Source of the DNA: Nitrosomonadales bacterium
GTDB taxonomy: Bacteria; Pseudomonadota; Gammaproteobacteria; Burkholderiales; Nitrosomonadaceae
Assembly: GCA_009886095.1 (NCBI GenBank)
Contig: VFJL01000017.1
Location: 1-53,219, forward strand
Length of the DNA stretch: 53,219 nucleotides
Direction: 5' to 3'
The translations under genes and the position numbers were made by a program. Shown one piece after another: positions 1 to 8,847 of the stretch (positions within the stretch are counted from its first letter, which is position 1; each line of letters starts with the position of its first letter). The notes under the pieces were generated by a model, which saw only the letters and a program-made list of their open reading frames with translations, ran no database searches and was not told the DNA's origin.

Positions 1-304
1 GCAACTCGTCCCGGATGTGCTCCTGCGGATTGAGTTCAGGCGAATAGGGCGGCAGGAAATACAGCCTCAGGTTATCGGGCAAGACAAAGCTTTTGCTCTT
101 GTGCCAGCCGGCACCGTCGACCACCATGACAATGTTTTCCTGCGGGTAGCGCATGGCAATCTCGGTGATGAATAGCTGCATGCATCCGATGTTGACCTGG
201 GGGAGTATCAGCGAGTCAAATCGCCCGTCCATTGGAGAGACGGCACCATAGGCATAAGCGTACTGGTAAACGAGCATGGGTATGCACAAATGATCTCTGT
301 ACAG
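1..304 (-). mobile_element. IS630-family transposase fragment (cut by window start)
   Basis: The minus strand is open from a stop at 305-307 to the window edge. Its translation contains blocks typical of IS630/Tc1-type DDE transposases: YAYAYGAVSPMDGRFDSL, then MVVDGAGWHKS with the second catalytic Asp, then LPPYSPELNPQEHIRDEL, which carries the PYSPxLNPxE signature with the last acidic residue. The N-terminal part, with the first catalytic Asp and the helix-turn-helix, is missing on the high-coordinate side, and the C-terminus lies beyond the window. It is therefore probably a decayed remnant; whether the C-terminal side is complete cannot be seen here. Confidence 0.85.
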
Positions 305-338
305 TCATCTCTGGTGCGCTATACTGGTCATAATGCTT

Positions 339-360
339 GGCTAGAGGTGGTTCTCTAGCC
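339..360. repeat. Perfect 8-bp inverted repeat (hairpin)
   Basis: GGCTAGAG and CTCTAGCC flank a 6-nt loop between the IS630 remnant and the yqjD-like gene. No T-tract follows on either strand. It may be the scar of an element end or a leader hairpin of the following operon; its role is unknown. Confidence 0.5.
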
Positions 361-397
361 TTCGGTACAATGGGTCAAATATTTAAGGAGTAAAGAA

Positions 398-721
398 ATG
401 AACGCCGAAATGACAGAAACACCTGATGAAGCCAAAGATAAACTTGTAATGGATTTGAAGGTGGTGGTGGCAGATGCAGAAGAGCTACTCAAGGCAACCG
501 CCGGACAAGCTGGTGAAAAGGTCGCGGCAGCCCGCGAAAAAATTAGCGGCAGCCTACACGAAGCCAAGCAACAGTTGTGCAAAGTGGAAGATATGGTGGT
601 CGACAAGACCAGCCAGGCTGCAAAAATTACATGTCATTATGTTCAGGAGCACCCTTGGCAGGCTGTGGGTATTGCCGCTGGTGTCGGGCTTATAGTTGGA
701 CTACTGATCGGGCGGCGTTAA
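398..721 (+). CDS. yqjD: DUF883 (ElaB/YqjD/YgaM) family membrane-anchored protein
   Basis: A 107-residue protein with a charged, Ala-rich amphipathic N-terminal two thirds (predicted long helix, about residues 8-80) and a single C-terminal hydrophobic segment (about 85-103) ending in GRR. This is the layout of the ElaB/YqjD/YgaM family, whose E. coli members are tail-anchored inner-membrane proteins that associate with ribosomes in stationary phase. A good ribosome site (AAGGAG) precedes the ATG. It is first in a tight plus-strand trio with a YqjE-like and a YqjK-like gene, the same order as in E. coli. The family call is firm; the ribosome role is transferred from E. coli and not shown by sequence. 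Confidence 0.9.
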   Translation: MNAEMTETPDEAKDKLVMDLKVVVADAEELLKATAGQAGEKVAAAREKISGSLHEAKQQLCKVEDMVVDKTSQAAKITCHYVQEHPWQAVGIAAGVGLIVGLLIGRR

Positions 722-734
722 ACTCCCCCACATC

Positions 735-1118
735 ATGGTCGAAAAAGATCCCGGGAGCGAAGGCGGATTGCTTGACTCCATCAGGAAGCTGACAACAACG
801 CTGGTTGGCGTTCTGCAAACCCGGCTGGGAATTTTTGCCACTGAACTTGAGGAAGCAAAGCTGCAGTTAAGCCAGTTGCTTCTGCTAGGGCTGGTTGCAC
901 TGTTCTGCCTTGGCTTAGGAATTATTTTGCTGGCCGTTTTTTTCGTGGTGCTGTTCTGGGACAGCTACCGTCTTGCTGTATTGGGTATTATGGCAGCTGT
1001 TTTTCTTGGCATAGGGATATTTGCGGTGCTGGCGTTGCGCGCCAAAGCGGCAGAAAACACGGGAATGTTTTCTGCTACCCTGGCAGAACTGGCAAAAGAC
1101 CGTGAACAACTTAAATAA
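735..1118 (+). CDS. yqjE: YqjE-like phage holin family (DUF1469) membrane protein
   Basis: 127 residues. An amphipathic N-terminal helix is followed by two strong membrane segments (about residues 48-72 and 79-101) and a short charged cytoplasmic tail. This fits the YqjE/DUF1469 'putative holin superfamily III' proteins, which occur next to yqjD. It starts 13 bp after the yqjD stop and ends 3 bp before the next gene, so the three genes are almost certainly one operon. Molecular function is not established for the family; a lytic holin role is unlikely in this chromosomal setting. Confidence 0.85.
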   Translation: MVEKDPGSEGGLLDSIRKLTTTLVGVLQTRLGIFATELEEAKLQLSQLLLLGLVALFCLGLGIILLAVFFVVLFWDSYRLAVLGIMAAVFLGIGIFAVLALRAKAAENTGMFSATLAELAKDREQLK

Positions 1119-1121
1119 TCC

Positions 1122-1511
1122 ATGAGCGCCAGTCTGGATGATATCCGCTGGCGGCGAACACAACTGGTAGCGCATGCCGCCGTGCAACGCGGCGAAGTGT
1201 CAGCAGTTTTGCAACATATGGCCGAGCCATTATGCATAGTAGCTACGGCCGCAACCTGCATGCGTTATGTTAAAGCACATCCGCTCATCTCTATTGCTGC
1301 TTTGGTGAGCATAGGCATGGCCATAGCGTTTATGGTATCGCGTAACCACAAAATCTTCCGGCTAGTTCAGCCTGTCCTGATCCGCGCTTTTACCATCTGG
1401 CGGACATATCGTTCATTGGGTGTCTGGATTACTCGCGGCCGGGCTGCCTGGTCGCGTATTGAGACAACGAAACCAAACAGCAGAAGAAGTATTTCATCCA
1501 GTACCCGCTGA
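1122..1511 (+). CDS. yqjK: YqjK-like small membrane protein
   Basis: 129 residues, third gene of the yqjDEK-like operon, starting 3 bp after the previous stop. The N-terminal region has the SLDDIRWRRTQLVAHAAVQR pattern seen in YqjK-like proteins. Hydrophobic stretches at about 41-50 and 55-71 could insert in the membrane; the C-terminal 40 residues are basic and Ser-rich. Assignment rests mainly on synteny and the N-terminal motif. About 200 bp of apparently non-coding DNA separates it from the convergent queC gene; I see no clear terminator there. Confidence 0.7.
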   Translation: MSASLDDIRWRRTQLVAHAAVQRGEVSAVLQHMAEPLCIVATAATCMRYVKAHPLISIAALVSIGMAIAFMVSRNHKIFRLVQPVLIRAFTIWRTYRSLGVWITRGRAAWSRIETTKPNSRRSISSSTR

Positions 1512-1711
1512 TTTCTGGCCAAACTCGAGCAGCAGGTGCAGCGGATTTCCCGCTTGGGGTCTCCTGCTTCGCGGTGATCGTGCTTCCTTGGTTCTTTTCT
1601 GCTGTTACTTGCACTTGATCGTAGTAGAAACCGCATAAAACCATCAGTTAATACGGGGTAGGGTTTCACAAAAACCGTCCTGGAAGAGTGCCTAGATTTT
1701 TTAGAAACACC

Positions 1712-2404
1712 TTATAGCGGCACTCGGTAGCGCGTTGGGTCAGGCACCTCCGCTGCCGCAAATCCCGCCCGGCGCAATCGGCAGGAATCACACACTCCGC
1801 AGGCTAACCCTGCTGCATCTGCCTGGTAGCAGGACACTGTCGAGCCATACTCCACTCCCAGCAAAATTCCTTGCTGGATGATTTCCGCCTTGGACAAACT
1901 GATAAGCGGCGCATGGATGCTCAACTTATTGCCTTCAATTGCGGCCTTAGTAGCCAGATTCGCCATTTGTTCGAAAGCTGCAATGTATTCGGGCCGGCAA
2001 TCCGGGTAGCCAGAGTAATCCACTGCATTGACACCGATAAAAATGTCGTGGCTTCCAAGCACTTCGGCCCAAGCCAGTGCCAGCGATAACATGATGGTAT
2101 TGCGGGCGGGAACATACGTAATCGGGATATCTGCCTTAACCCCTTCTGTGGGTACCGCGATGAATTTGTCGGTAAGAGCCGATCCACCAAACGCCGCGAG
2201 ATCAACTTTGACGACCCGGTGCTCACACACTCCCATGGATCGCGCTATCTTTTCTGCTGCCGCCAGTTCCGCGCGGTGACGTTGAGTATAATCGATACTC
2301 AGAGCGTAACACTCGTACCCCCTGTTGCGAGCAATGGCGAGCATGGTGGCCGAGTCCAACCCGCCCGACAAAAGTATCACCGCCTTATTCCGATTACATT
2401 TCAT
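1712..2404 (-). CDS. queC: 7-cyano-7-deazaguanine synthase QueC
   Basis: QueC converts 7-carboxy-7-deazaguanine to preQ0 with ATP and ammonia, in the queuosine tRNA modification pathway. Visible features are the PP-loop SGGLDSAT near the N-terminus, the substrate segment [21 protein letters not shown], and a C-terminal zinc site with four Cys (SCYQ and CGVCDSC). I chose the ATG giving [15 protein letters not shown] because family members begin a few residues before KAV. An in-frame GTG at 2446 has a better placed GGAG site and would add 14 residues. It lies downstream of queE at the end of the tol-pal-cpoB-queE-queC series, separated from queE by a gap of about 180 bp with no gene. Confidence 0.96.
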   Translation of the reverse strand: MKCNRNKAVILLSGGLDSATMLAIARNRGYECYALSIDYTQRHRAELAAAEKIARSMGVCEHRVVKVDLAAFGGSALTDKFIAVPTEGVKADIPITYVPARNTIMLSLALAWAEVLGSHDIFIGVNAVDYSGYPDCRPEYIAAFEQMANLATKAAIEGNKLSIHAPLISLSKAEIIQQGILLGVEYGSTVSCYQADAAGLACGVCDSCRLRRAGFAAAEVPDPTRYRVPL

Positions 2405-2585
2405 TAGTGACACTTGGTTGATATCCTCACTCGCTCCTGGCTGCACTATGCGCTCCGAAGGAAGTCCTCCTAGGGGGCGTACTGTCTGCGGCGTTTGTTC
2501 GTCATCACCTCATTTCACTTTCGAACTGAAACTGAAATCAGTCATATGACCCAGAAATAATTCGTGTTGAGCCCTTGTTGTCTGC

Positions 2586-3218
2586 TCATCGTCCTGGCCC
2601 TTCACCCCACAGTAGTTTGTGCAACTGGATCTGCATTCGAACTGGCAAGCGGTCGCGTAACACCCATGTAGCCAGCATCCCCGGATCAAGCTTGCCATAA
2701 ACCGGCGAAAATAAAATTGGACATATTATATCCAGCTGGCGCTCACATATCATTTTGACCGCCCACTGGTAGTCCGCTTCATCACACAGCACGAACTTCA
2801 GCTCATCATGGCGCGTGAGATGCTCCAGATTAGCCCAGCGGTTCTTCTGCAATTCACCTGAACCAGGGGTTTTGATGTCCAGAACTTTGGATACACGCAC
2901 ATCCACTCCGGATATATCCAGTGCACCACTGGTTTCGAGCGATACTAAATAGCCCGTATCGCACAATAACCTGAGTAGCTCCAGACACTCTTTCTGTGCC
3001 AGAGGTTCGCCGCCAGTAACCGTGACATAGTGCGACGCGTAACCAGAAACCTTTTCCAGAATGGCGGAGATTGATATGCTTTCACCACCGTAGAAAGCGT
3101 ATTCGGTATCGCAATAACCGCAACGTAAAGGACAACCCGTCAGACGCACAAACACTGTGGGCAGTCCGACGCGACTGGTCTCCCCCTGCAGGGAAAAAAA
3201 TATCTCACTGACGCGCAA
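2586..3218 (-). CDS. queE: 7-carboxy-7-deazaguanine synthase QueE (radical SAM)
   Basis: QueE is the radical-SAM enzyme that makes 7-carboxy-7-deazaguanine from 6-carboxytetrahydropterin, the step before QueC. The protein shows SLQGET near the N-terminus, the CxxxCxxC cluster motif of this subfamily (C-P-L-R-C-G-Y-C), the TGGEP SAM motif and SLETSG. The frame opens at a GTG at 3284, but the TTG at 3218 is preferred: GAGGG lies about 8 bases upstream and the product then begins RVSEIFFSLQGET, matching normal family starts (210 residues). It is downstream of cpoB, a common arrangement in proteobacteria. Confidence 0.94.
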   Translation of the reverse strand: MRVSEIFFSLQGETSRVGLPTVFVRLTGCPLRCGYCDTEYAFYGGESISISAILEKVSGYASHYVTVTGGEPLAQKECLELLRLLCDTGYLVSLETSGALDISGVDVRVSKVLDIKTPGSGELQKNRWANLEHLTRHDELKFVLCDEADYQWAVKMICERQLDIICPILFSPVYGKLDPGMLATWVLRDRLPVRMQIQLHKLLWGEGPGR

Positions 3219-3320
3219 AGTTCTGCCCTCGAGTGTTCGTGTAATTTTGTGTCGTAATGGGGGAAAGGAGACGAACCATATCACTGGGTGTAATTGTTAC
3301 CACCATTAACTGGCGCTGCT

Positions 3321-4127
3321 CTACTGTCTGTTGGTCAACCGTTGCCTGGCTTTATCTGCGGCATCGCTGACTGGATACCTGGCGATCAGTTCTTCCAAAG
3401 TTTTTCTGGAGGCGGCAATTTTATTTATCTCACGCTGGCTGCTGGCGATGTTGAGTAGCGCATCAGGAGCTTTGGCGCTATCGGGAAAAGTTTTGATCAG
3501 ATTTCTCTGGGTATTGATAGCATTGTCGAAATCCCGTCGCGCGTAATAAGCATTACCGATCCAATACTGAGCACTGGATGCAAATCTGGATCTAGGATAG
3601 CTTTCGAGAAAACTTTTGAATCTGGTAATGGCAGCCTGGTAATTGCCGGCCTTGAATAGAGCATAGGCCGCCTCGTAGGCACCATTCTCTGCGGCTCCCA
3701 CCGTCGCAGCACTTGCAGCAGCTGGGGATAGTGTCGTCGCATCAGCCACCGGTTCGGTGGCAGCTGGTGAAACGGGAGATGTAGATACTGCGGGAAGGTC
3801 GGGCTGTTCAATCCGCCTCAACCGGCTGTCCAGATCAATGTAAAAATCTCGCTGTCGCTTCTGCGTCAGCTCATTTTCATTGACCAGTACCTCGACTTGA
3901 CCGCGTAGCTTGTTGACGTCCTGCCCGAGTGCTTCGATCTGGGTATGGAGATTAAGCAACGACTGGTTATTAAGCACTTCTTCCAGCCTTGTGATGCGTG
4001 TGAGCAGATCGCTGATCAGCGCTTGCTGATCAGCGATCTGTCTGCGCGCTTCATTGTCATCGAACAATCCGGCATAGACCGGATTACAAACTATCAATAA
4101 CGATAATAATAAAGCGCGCACACGCAT
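3321..4127 (-). CDS. cpoB: Cell division coordinator CpoB (YbgF), TPR periplasmic protein
   Basis: CpoB links the Tol-Pal machine to peptidoglycan synthesis at the septum. The product has a signal peptide (MRVRALLLSLLIVCNPVYAG), an N-terminal trimerising coiled coil (about residues 25-110 of the mature start), a Pro/Ala/Thr-rich linker, and C-terminal tetratricopeptide repeats beginning at AYEAAYALFKAGNYQAAI. The start at 4127 is chosen because it gives a clean signal peptide and sits two bases after the pal stop; a longer in-frame ATG at 4175 overlaps pal and would spoil the signal peptide. Last gene of the tol-pal cluster before queE. Confidence 0.95.
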   Translation of the reverse strand: MRVRALLLSLLIVCNPVYAGLFDDNEARRQIADQQALISDLLTRITRLEEVLNNQSLLNLHTQIEALGQDVNKLRGQVEVLVNENELTQKRQRDFYIDLDSRLRRIEQPDLPAVSTSPVSPAATEPVADATTLSPAAASAATVGAAENGAYEAAYALFKAGNYQAAITRFKSFLESYPRSRFASSAQYWIGNAYYARRDFDNAINTQRNLIKTFPDSAKAPDALLNIASSQREINKIAASRKTLEELIARYPVSDAADKARQRLTNRQ

Positions 4128-4129
4128 GG

Positions 4130-4648
4130 TTACTCGCCCTGGTAGCGGATATCCGTGCGACGGTTCTCGGCCCATGATGCCTCGTCATGTCCGGTCGCGC
4201 GGGGCTTTTCTTCGCCCAGGCTGACGGCCTCGATCTGGCTTTCCTTGGCACCTGATAGAGTCATTGCGCTCCTCACGCTATCGGCACGTTTCTGACCTAG
4301 CGCAAGGTTGTACTCACGACTGCCGCGCTCGTCGGCGTTGCCTTGCAACATCACTCTGGCACCAGCGTTGTCGCGCAAATACTGGGCGTGAGCCTGCACC
4401 AGTGACCTGTATTCATTCTTCACCACGTAACTATCGTAATCAAAATAAACGCTGCGTTTGGACAGAATATTTTTTGGATCCGTCAGGATAGGGTTAAGGT
4501 TGGGATTGGTCACTGCCGAAGTTACCGCAGCAGACGCTGCCGCTGCTGGAGCAGCAGATCGGTCTTCCGCTGTGGCGGTGGGTTTGGTGGTATCGCTGGC
4601 ACATGCCGACAGCAAACCAATTAATAATACGCTCATTACTTTTTTCAT
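4130..4648 (-). CDS. pal: Peptidoglycan-associated lipoprotein Pal
   Basis: Outer-membrane lipoprotein that binds peptidoglycan and TolB. The signal sequence ends in the lipobox LSAC (Cys16). An Ala/Thr-rich linker follows, then an OmpA-like domain from about residue 65 with VYFDYDSYVV, the diaminopimelate-binding block GNADERGSREYNLALGQKRADSVR and the final ENRRTDIRY. Length (172) is normal. An AAAGGAGT ribosome site precedes the ATG. It lies between tolB and cpoB in the standard order. Confidence 0.97.
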   Translation of the reverse strand: MKKVMSVLLIGLLSACASDTTKPTATAEDRSAAPAAAASAAVTSAVTNPNLNPILTDPKNILSKRSVYFDYDSYVVKNEYRSLVQAHAQYLRDNAGARVMLQGNADERGSREYNLALGQKRADSVRSAMTLSGAKESQIEAVSLGEEKPRATGHDEASWAENRRTDIRYQGE

Positions 4649-4696
4649 GTTTTACTCCTTTTAAGTCAAATTGAAATATTCTTGTATTGCTGAGGA

Positions 4697-6001
4697 TTAC
4701 CGCACCCTCGGCAAAGGCCCCCATGCCGGTTCTCTTATATCACCCGCTTGCATCGAGAGCTCTTGTCTTGTTTTGCCATCACTTGATACTACGGCTAATA
4801 TACCACGCCCCTTTACCTCGGTTGCATATAAAATCATCCTGTCGTTGGGAGCGGGGCTGGGCGATTCATCAAAACGTGAATCGGTTAGTAACTGCACCTG
4901 GCGGGTGGCCAAGTCCTGCACCGCAACATTGAATCTTGCGCCATTGCGGTGAACAAAGGTAAAACTTTTCCCATCCCGGCTATGATGCGGACTAACATTG
5001 TAGCTACCTTCAAAGGTAAGGCGCTCAGCCGTTCCAGATGCAACCCCTGCTACCAGCATACGGTAGATTTGCGGGCTACCACCGCGATCAGAAGTAAAGA
5101 TAATCGATTGGCCGTCGGGTGAAAAATTGGGCTCGGTATCGATCCCGGAACTTTGACTGAGCCGCTGCAGACCACTCCCGTCTGCATTTATCAGAAATAT
5201 TTGTGAACCGCCCTGTAGGGACAGCACTACCGCAAGCTTCTTACCGTCGGGCGACCATGCCGGGGCACTGTTGCTTCCCTTGAAATTGGCTACCGCCTTG
5301 CGCGCCCGAGTTGCAAGTGTCTGAACATAGACCACCGGCTTCTTGTTTTCAAACGATACATAGGCAATCTGAGTGCCGTCGGGCGACCATGCAGGTGAAA
5401 TGATTGGTTCGCCGTATTCAATTATCGACTGGGCATTAAAGCCATCGGCATCTGCCACTTGCAACGCATACTTGTTACCCTGCTTCATTACATAAGCAAT
5501 GCGACTACTGAACACACCCACATCACCCGTCAGCCTTTCATAAATAATATCGGCTATTTGATGGGCAACGGCACGCAACCGATCTGCCGGGACGGTAATA
5601 GTGTGGTCAAATAACTGCACCTGCTTTGCTACATCCATCAGGTGAAAACCTATTTCCACTCGTCCATCCGGCAGCATCACCGTGCTGCCTATCAGCAGTG
5701 CATCAGCACCTCGGTTTTTCCAGTCAGGGTAGACAATCTGCCGGGGATCACGTAGTGCAGGGCCAGATGAATCAACCAACCTGAAAAGGCCGGTGCGCTG
5801 CAGATCAGCTGCCACTATTGCGGTGATGCTTTGTTTGAGTTTTTCTTCGGTAGCAAAAGGAGTAATGGCGATGGAGATCTGCGTTGCGCCGCCGCCGAAT
5901 ATTTCAATGTCGAGCGCAGCCTGGAGCGGCATGCTGGTCAGCCATAGTAAAAAGGCAAGCGTGAGCGTGTGGCGAGAAGATTGATGGGATCTCATTAGCA
6001 T
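4697..6001 (-). CDS. tolB: Tol-Pal system translocation protein TolB
   Basis: Periplasmic beta-propeller that couples TolA to Pal. The N-terminal 30 residues form a signal peptide ending near QAALD. An N-terminal TolB domain follows (to about residue 170), then WD40-like PD40 repeats marked by recurring SPDG motifs: AWSPDGTQIAY, AWSPDGKKLAV, NFSPDGQSIIF. The length of 434 residues is normal. The 5' region to tolA is about 210 bp, longer than other gaps in the cluster, so tolB-pal-cpoB may also have its own promoter. Confidence 0.97.
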   Translation of the reverse strand: MLMRSHQSSRHTLTLAFLLWLTSMPLQAALDIEIFGGGATQISIAITPFATEEKLKQSITAIVAADLQRTGLFRLVDSSGPALRDPRQIVYPDWKNRGADALLIGSTVMLPDGRVEIGFHLMDVAKQVQLFDHTITVPADRLRAVAHQIADIIYERLTGDVGVFSSRIAYVMKQGNKYALQVADADGFNAQSIIEYGEPIISPAWSPDGTQIAYVSFENKKPVVYVQTLATRARKAVANFKGSNSAPAWSPDGKKLAVVLSLQGGSQIFLINADGSGLQRLSQSSGIDTEPNFSPDGQSIIFTSDRGGSPQIYRMLVAGVASGTAERLTFEGSYNVSPHHSRDGKSFTFVHRNGARFNVAVQDLATRQVQLLTDSRFDESPSPAPNDRMILYATEVKGRGILAVVSSDGKTRQELSMQAGDIREPAWGPLPRVR

Positions 6002-6213
6002 AAAAAAACTTTCATTATGTTACGTTAGGACGCCTCTAATAATCAGAAGCTCTAAACAAGTGGGGGTGGGGGCGGGAACAAAAATATGAATACGACGCAT
6101 GCCTGACTATGCAAGGAAACATTCTTTATGAGCAGCAAGGTATTATGGCGAAATCTGAATTCTCAGAGGTACCCGTTAGCTAATTATAACGAAAATAACC
6201 CAAGTTTTACCAA

Positions 6214-6972
6214 TCATTCGCGGTAATGTACCTTGAGACTCAAATCACGAAACTTAGGGAACAAGGCGGGATCGGGTGGCAGCGGTAGCGGTTTGGCCAG
6301 AAAAATAGCGCGCTCCACAGCATTGTCGAAAGCAGTATAGCCGCTGCTCTTCCTCAGCTTCACATTAAGAATGTCGCCGCCCGGCAGCAATGTGACATCA
6401 AGCTCCGCCACCGAATCATCCGGTATATTGAGCGGCAAGATAATGCGGCTCCTGATCTTGGCCATGATTTTTGCCTTATATTCGGCGATCACATCCAGCG
6501 CCCGGGATTGTGCCGCCTGCTGTACTCGCTGTTTTTCAAGTGCTTCCTGGTCACGCACCAACTGTTCCAGATCATCAGCTACCTTCGCCTTTTTCTCTTC
6601 CGGCACCGGTTGTTTTTTCTCCACCGGCACGGGCAGCTTTTTCTCCACTGGCTTGGGTTTTTCGATCTTTTCCTTGAACGCGATATCTGGCTTCATGGGT
6701 GGCAGCGCTTCCAGCTTTGGCGGCAGAGGCTTTGCCTCGGGGGGCAATGGCACCGGTTTGGGTGGTGAAGGTTTTGCCACAGCAGGTGGCGGAGCTGGCG
6801 GAGGTAGACTGCTCCACAAGTCCACTACCATGCCTTCGGGCGGATAGCTTTTCCAACTGAGACCGAAAATCATAAAGATAAAAAATACCACATGTACCAG
6901 TAGTGCCAGCACTCCCGCCGGCAGCAACCCCGGTTCAAGGTGTGTGGAATCTCGTAACACCGTCACACTCAT
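6214..6972 (-). CDS. tolA: Cell envelope integrity protein TolA
   Basis: TolA spans the periplasm from the TolQR motor to TolB/Pal. Residues about 18-40 form the single N-terminal membrane helix, followed by a Pro/Lys-rich extended stretch (about 55-130, repeated PKPV/EKK units), a helical segment and the C-terminal TonB-like domain (ILPLNIPDDSVAELDVTLLPGG to the end). At 252 residues it is shorter than E. coli TolA because the middle domain is reduced, which is usual in betaproteobacteria. It starts 16 bp after tolR. Confidence 0.94.
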   Translation of the reverse strand: MSVTVLRDSTHLEPGLLPAGVLALLVHVVFFIFMIFGLSWKSYPPEGMVVDLWSSLPPPAPPPAVAKPSPPKPVPLPPEAKPLPPKLEALPPMKPDIAFKEKIEKPKPVEKKLPVPVEKKQPVPEEKKAKVADDLEQLVRDQEALEKQRVQQAAQSRALDVIAEYKAKIMAKIRSRIILPLNIPDDSVAELDVTLLPGGDILNVKLRKSSGYTAFDNAVERAIFLAKPLPLPPDPALFPKFRDLSLKVHYRE

Positions 6973-6988
6973 CTTGTGCTTGTATTGC

Positions 6989-7405
6989 TCATTTCGATCT
7001 GGCTAGTAGCCCGACTTTTTTTACTTGCTGCTGTTGCAGAATATCCATTACGTTCATCACTTCTTCATAACGTACACTTTTGTCAGCAGCGATCACCACA
7101 GGTTGCTCAGCGTTTTGTGCCTGCTTTTGCTTGATTGCCTCGACCAGCTGAGTACGACTGATTGTTTGTTCGGTGCCCGACTTGTCGCGATCATGCAGTG
7201 TTAGGCTGCCATCGGCTTTGATAATCACTTCCAGCGGCGCTACTGGCGGTGTCAGAGATTTACCGATCTGCGGCAATTCGACCTGACCGGGACTGATGAG
7301 CGGTGCCGTAATCATGAAAATCACCAGCAATACCAACATCACGTCGATGTATGGTACGACGTTGATCTCGTTCATTTGGCGACGTTTAGCGCGGCGCTCA
7401 GTCAC
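6989..7405 (-). CDS. tolR: Tol-Pal motor subunit TolR (ExbD family)
   Basis: TolR is the ExbD-like stator subunit of the proton-driven TolQR motor. The N-terminus is basic (RRAKRRQMNEINVVPYIDVMLVLLVIFM) with one membrane helix containing the essential Asp of the PYIDVMLVLL motif, followed by a periplasmic domain ending with QQVKKVGLLA. Length 138 is typical. It follows tolQ by 27 bp. Confidence 0.96.
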   Translation of the reverse strand: MTERRAKRRQMNEINVVPYIDVMLVLLVIFMITAPLISPGQVELPQIGKSLTPPVAPLEVIIKADGSLTLHDRDKSGTEQTISRTQLVEAIKQKQAQNAEQPVVIAADKSVRYEEVMNVMDILQQQQVKKVGLLARSK

Positions 7406-7432
7406 GATACCCGCCCCATAAAGTCACCTTCA

Positions 7433-8116
7433 TCAGGCCGCTTGCCGCTGCAATACATTGGACAACTCTTCCATGAAACTCTCAAAACGGGTTGCCAACC
7501 GGTCAACATCATGCGCGTACCGGTTGTAAGCAATGACTGCAGGAATTGCGGCAAACAGCCCCATCGCGGTCGCTATCAACGCCTCGGCAATGCCAGGGGC
7601 GACATGGGCGATGGTGGCTTGGGTGACGTTGGACAACCCGCGGAAAGAATTCATGATTCCCCAAACCGTGCCGAACAGACCGACGTAAGGACTCACTGAC
7701 CCCACAGTCGCCAGGAAAGAGAGATGTGATTCAAGACCATCCATTTCCCGTTGGTAAGTTGCGCGCATTGCCCGACGTGTGCCATCCATCACCGTGCTGA
7801 TATCCATTCCCGGTTGGCGCTTGTTTTTGACGAACTCACGAAAACCCGCCTCAAAAATCCGTTCCATGCTACCCGTCGTATGGCGTGCGTTGCTGGCACT
7901 TTGGTAAAGCTTGTTGAGGTCTGGCCCCTTCCAGAATACATCCTCAAATTCATCACTTTGCTTTATTGCCAACCGGATGCTGAACATCTTGCGAAAAATG
8001 TACCACCACGACAGAAATGAAGTCAGCAGCAATAGCGCCATCACCAGTTGCACCGGTAAACTGGCACTACCAATAAGATGTAGAAGAGATAAATCCTGCG
8101 TAACCGATGTATTCAT
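7433..8116 (-). CDS. tolQ: Tol-Pal motor subunit TolQ (ExbB family)
   Basis: Three-helix ExbB-like stator subunit. The first membrane helix is at about residues 18-40 (VQLVMALLLLTSFLSWWYIF), with the conserved pair of later helices containing LATVGSVSPYVGLFGTVWGIMNSF and AEALIATAMGLFAAIPAVIAYN. Length 227 is normal. The start overlaps the ybgC stop by 4 bp (ATGA), so the two are translationally coupled. Confidence 0.97.
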   Translation of the reverse strand: MNTSVTQDLSLLHLIGSASLPVQLVMALLLLTSFLSWWYIFRKMFSIRLAIKQSDEFEDVFWKGPDLNKLYQSASNARHTTGSMERIFEAGFREFVKNKRQPGMDISTVMDGTRRAMRATYQREMDGLESHLSFLATVGSVSPYVGLFGTVWGIMNSFRGLSNVTQATIAHVAPGIAEALIATAMGLFAAIPAVIAYNRYAHDVDRLATRFESFMEELSNVLQRQAA

Positions 8117-8535
8117 AAGAATTTCCCGAGTTTATGACGCAATGGCGCTGGCACGCTCACTGGCTTGAGAGTGTCAGCACCCACACACACTGCATTAACG
8201 GTAGCGCCAGCCAGCACAGTCTGGTCGCGCGATACTTGCTGGGAAAGTGTCAGACGGCTTCTGCCTACTGCCGTTACTTGCACAGTCACATGCAACAGAT
8301 CGTCCAGCAACGCAGGTTTGAAATATTCAATATTGAGAGAACGTATCATAAAAATCGACTTGTGTATCTGAACCAACGAGTGAATATCAAATCCCAGTTC
8401 CCGCAGCCATTCATAACGGGCGCGCTCCATAAAATCGAGATAAGTCGAATGATAAACCACTCCGCCTGCATCTGTATCCTGATAATAGACGCGCACGGGA
8501 AGGAAAAAAGTTGAATCAGGTGTAGGGTCAGGCAT
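8113..8535 (-). CDS. ybgC: Tol-Pal system-associated acyl-CoA thioesterase YbgC
   Basis: Hot-dog-fold thioesterase, 140 residues. The family block RVYYQDTDAGGVVYHSTYLDFMERAR contains the catalytic Asp and the helix that follows. In proteobacteria this gene heads the tol operon, often directly after ruvB. Here the ruvB side is displaced by about 9 kb (the cassette at 8848-17593), so the original upstream region of the tol operon has been replaced. Confidence 0.95.
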   Translation of the reverse strand: MPDPTPDSTFFLPVRVYYQDTDAGGVVYHSTYLDFMERARYEWLRELGFDIHSLVQIHKSIFMIRSLNIEYFKPALLDDLLHVTVQVTAVGRSRLTLSQQVSRDQTVLAGATVNAVCVGADTLKPVSVPAPLRHKLGKFL

Positions 8536-8559
8536 CTGTATATCTTAAAAAATCGAGTC

Positions 8560-8568
8560 ACTGAAAGT
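8560..8568. repeat. 9-bp direct repeat, left copy (candidate target duplication)
   Basis: ACTGAAAGT occurs 25 bp before ybgC and again at 17765-17773, nine bases below the ruvB stop codon, i.e. just inside each housekeeping gene flanking the four-gene cassette. A chance match of this length between two roughly 100-bp regions is uncommon but not impossible. Confidence 0.4.
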
Positions 8569-8765
8569 CTAGTGCACTATACCAAACCATGCCGCTAATA
8601 CCATCGTCCCCATACGCATCCACTTTCTATATTTTACGACAAACCAATTTGTTGCCGCCCAACTCCGACGGATAGTCGTGCCGATTGCAACTTGTGCGCA
8701 ATCCCTTGGCGGCCAACCAGATAATAACAATGTTTGCGACTTCATGACCTGTAGTCAAATTATGT

Positions 8766-8795
8766 GTTTATTATCTAATGCACTGGATAATAAAC
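8766..8795 (-). terminator. Inverted repeat downstream of the defence operon
   Basis: GTTTATTATC and GATAATAAAC form perfect 10-bp arms around a 10-nt loop, about 50 bp after the DUF4276 stop. The stem is AT-rich and lacks a clear U-tract, so it is a weak intrinsic terminator candidate or an element end. Confidence 0.35.
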
Positions 8796-8847
8796 TTGCC
8801 TACCCTGATGACTGACGCCGACCTGTGCGGAATATTCTTTGATCGTC

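Larger units (their letters stand above)
8536..8847. other. Gene-free stretch between defence operon and ybgC
   Basis: No credible coding sequence. It holds one copy of a 9-bp direct repeat (8560-8568) shared with the other edge of the cassette and an AT-rich inverted repeat (8766-8795). Any new promoter for the ybgC-tol operon should lie here, unless the operon is driven by read-through from the cassette; I could not assign clear -35/-10 boxes. Confidence 0.6.
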
